8,010 bases of DNA. It comes from Chryseobacterium gleum (lineage in GTDB: Bacteria > Bacteroidota > Bacteroidia > Flavobacteriales_C > GCA-002722245). The position numbers and the translations under genes were made by a program. The notes under the pieces were generated by a model that was given only the letters and a program-made list of their open reading frames with translations, was not told the origin of the DNA and searched no databases. The stretch spans positions 1 through 8,010 of the forward strand of contig CAMDPJ010000104.1 in assembly GCA_945903925.1 (NCBI GenBank), written 5' to 3'. The stretch's first letter is position 1. Every line of letters starts with the position of its first letter. Positions 6,790-8,010 of the stretch are shown in pieces.

Positions 6790-7665
6790 ATGGAAGCAGG
6801 AGTTATCAATTCTGAAAAGGAAATTCAATTCGTTGACAAACGCTTGGCAAACTATGCCACAGAAAGTTTGCAATTGCATTTGGAAGTGGAGAACAATTTG
6901 ATGAAAGCGCATATTTTCGAGCCCAAAGAGAAAGAAATATTGGCTTTTCAATTGGTAGATTTAAGTACCGATTATTTTGAATTCGACTCACAAAAACTCA
7001 GCAATTTTTTTAAAACTTCACCACTTAAATTAGAGAGTACTTTTCAAAAGGTTTCTGTGTCGTTAGTTACTTCTCAGTTTACCTTGGTGCCTAGTACTTT
7101 ATTCATCAAAGAAAAATCGACCGATTATCTTTTAGCGGCCAGCAGTATTAGCGAAGGAAGTGTTATTTTAACCAAAGAGATTAATTTCTTGAATGCTTTC
7201 GCTGTATTCGCCATGCCAAGCGCGTTGAAAGAAATTTTCGACAAACAATTTTCTGCAATCGACTATTTTCCGCACGCAGCACCTACTTATCTCTCTTTGT
7301 ACAATCTTTTCAAAACAGAAAAAGAACCTATTATTTTTGTGAATATTCATTCACAACATTACGATATCATTGTGTTTGAAGACAGTCAGTTAAAATTGTT
7401 TACGGTGCACCCCATTCTTACTACCGAAGACTTTTTATATTATTCCTTCTACACTTTAGAACAACTTAAAATAAACGCAGGAACAGCCGCAGTTTATTTA
7501 ATGGGAGAAGTAGAAAAGAATTCGGCCATTCACGAAATATTAATCAAGTATTTCAAAAAAAGTTCATGGATACTGAAAAGTAGTCAGTACAAATTAGGAT
7601 ATGAATTAAACGACATAAATCCTTATTTTTACTTCTCACATTTCAGTCAGTATCTATGTGTGTAA
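6790..7665 (+). CDS. DUF3822 family protein
   Basis: This is a 291-residue soluble protein without signal peptide or membrane helix, so cytoplasmic. It shows the layout of the Bacteroidota DUF3822 family: an N-terminal L-x-L-x-L-E-V-E-x-N strand region (27-36), FTLVP (97-101) with LFIKEK (104-109), and a C-terminal half with VNIHSQHYDIIVFEDSQLKL (184-203), TEDFLYYSFYTLEQL (212-226) and YLMGEV (236-241). The paired beta strands followed by a helix resemble the second lobe of PilM/FtsA-like actin-fold proteins, but the glycine/threonine residues expected for nucleotide phosphates are not obvious; this is my inference. No activity is known. The start is the first ATG after the intergenic inverted repeat. 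From memory, this gene is often found beside a RecD-like helicase gene and followed by rsmD in Bacteroidota; the helicase neighbour is present here, but a toxin-antitoxin pair comes next. Confidence 0.8.
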   Translation: MEAGVINSEKEIQFVDKRLANYATESLQLHLEVENNLMKAHIFEPKEKEILAFQLVDLSTDYFEFDSQKLSNFFKTSPLKLESTFQKVSVSLVTSQFTLVPSTLFIKEKSTDYLLAASSISEGSVILTKEINFLNAFAVFAMPSALKEIFDKQFSAIDYFPHAAPTYLSLYNLFKTEKEPIIFVNIHSQHYDIIVFEDSQLKLFTVHPILTTEDFLYYSFYTLEQLKINAGTAAVYLMGEVEKNSAIHEILIKYFKKSSWILKSSQYKLGYELNDINPYFYFSHFSQYLCV

Positions 7666-7694
7666 GAGCCCTTTCATTTATAGCTTCTATGTTG

Positions 7695-7712
7695 TATCTT
7701 TATCTAAATTTG
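7695..7712 (+). promoter_or_regulatory. Candidate -7 promoter elements of the toxin-antitoxin operon
   Basis: Two overlapping-range matches to the Bacteroidota -7 box TAnnTTTG precede the antitoxin: TATCTTTA (7695-7702, 7 of 8) and TAAATTTG (7705-7712, 8 of 8). The first has a weak -33-like TTTC at 7672-7675, 19 bases upstream; the second lacks a good -33. The perfect box ends 5 bases before the antitoxin ATG, so its transcript would have almost no leader. Confidence 0.45.
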
Positions 7713-7717
7713 TTGCT

Positions 7718-7924
7718 ATGAAAGTACTTTTAGACATAAAAGACAATAAAGCTGAGTTCTTCATGGAAGTACTAAAGAGCTTTTCTTATGTAAAAGCTAA
7801 ACCTCTTACTGATAGCAAAGCTTTACTAATGGAAGAAATTAGAGAAGCCGTAGAGGAAATGAAGTTAATTAGAGCTGGAAAAAAGAAAGCTCGCAATGCC
7901 GAAGATTTCCTCAATGAGTTATAA
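7718..7924 (+). CDS. Type II antitoxin (MKVLLDIKD-type, partner of RelE/ParE toxin)
   Basis: This 68-residue protein should neutralise the toxin encoded just downstream and probably autoregulate the pair. It has an N-terminal strand MKVLLDIKDNKAEFF, a strand-like SYVKAKPL (23-30), a long charged helix (33-53) and a C-terminal A-R-N-A-E-D-F-L-N-E-L (58-68), the conserved tail expected to wrap the toxin. This pattern is familiar from Bacteroidota antitoxin genes paired with RelE/ParE toxins, although the fold is not a clear ribbon-helix-helix or AbrB by eye. ATG 7718 is chosen because the family begins at MKVLLDI; the frame is open back to GTG 7658, which would overlap the DUF3822 stop and add an unlikely 20 residues. 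The toxin gene starts 11 bases before its end, implying translational coupling. Confidence 0.8.
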   Translation: MKVLLDIKDNKAEFFMEVLKSFSYVKAKPLTDSKALLMEEIREAVEEMKLIRAGKKKARNAEDFLNEL

Positions 7925-8010
7925 TGTTAAATCCATTGAAGTCTTTGAGAGACAAGCAAAGCGACTTATTAAAAAGTTTCCTTCTCTTAAAGAAGAGTTA
8001 AAATCTCTTA
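7914..8010 (+). CDS. RelE/ParE family toxin, N-terminal part (runs off window)
   Basis: ATG at 7914 overlaps the antitoxin stop by 11 bases in another frame and opens 32 codons with no stop before the window edge. The peptide begins MSYNVKSIEVFERQAKRLIK and continues K-F-P-S-L-K-E-E-L. This is the standard RelE/ParE opening: a first strand, then a helix of the form F-x-R-x-x-K-R-L-x-K-K-F/Y-P-S-L-x-x-x-L. RelE members cut mRNA on the ribosome and ParE members poison gyrase; the catalytic C-terminal half is outside the window, so the two cannot be separated. Gene order (antitoxin first, overlapping) fits a complete type II module. Confidence 0.8.
   Translation, partial: MSYNVKSIEVFERQAKRLIKKFPSLKEELKSL

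Noticed and set aside
7384..7652. AGTCAGT repeated at 7384, 7582 and 7645
   Set aside because: Three 7-base copies inside a coding gene with irregular spacing and different codon phases; chance is the simplest explanation.
7658..7717. In-frame upstream extension of the antitoxin from GTG 7658
   Set aside because: It adds 20 unrelated residues, overlaps the DUF3822 stop and the promoter boxes; the family begins at MKVLLDI.

Overview
The window looks like ordinary chromosomal DNA from an AT-rich member of the Bacteroidota. The evidence is the protein content: a DUF5686/CarboxypepD_reg-like outer-membrane protein, DUF3822, a Bacteroidota-type RecD-like helicase, an MKVLLDIKD-type antitoxin, and a fibronectin-like module of the kind seen near the C-termini of Bacteroidota secreted proteins. 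Start sites lack obvious Shine-Dalgarno sequences, and several TAnnTTTG (-7 type) elements are present. No rRNA, tRNA, CRISPR array, insertion sequence or integrase gene was seen.

Left block (1-5291, + strand) is a tightly packed candidate operon of envelope proteins. It holds the C-terminal half of a two-domain M16 zinc-peptidase-like protein, whose visible half is catalytically dead. Next comes a multi-spanning membrane protein of the lysylphosphatidylglycerol synthase TM/UPF0104 family, carrying an unusual soluble insert after its first membrane helix. A small DUF551 protein and a secreted DUF5686 protein with a predicted outer-membrane barrel follow. The last two junctions have only 2 bases between stop and start. 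The first junction has an odd 14-codon reading frame whose stop overlaps the GTG start of the membrane protein.

Middle block (5302-6708, - strand) is an SF1B RecD-like helicase converging on the DUF5686 gene with a 10-base gap. It probably starts at TTG, inside a 16-bp perfect palindrome.

Right block (6709-8010, + strand) opens with an 81-bp divergent intergenic region rich in AT inverted repeats. A DUF3822 gene follows, then a type II toxin-antitoxin pair: a 68-residue antitoxin whose start sits directly behind a consensus -7 box, and the first 32 codons of a RelE/ParE-type toxin overlapping it by 11 bases. The toxin runs off the window.

I see no clearly new multi-gene system. The most notable items are the fibronectin-like insert in the membrane protein, the palindrome-dense helicase/DUF3822 regulatory region, and the apparently leaderless antitoxin promoter.
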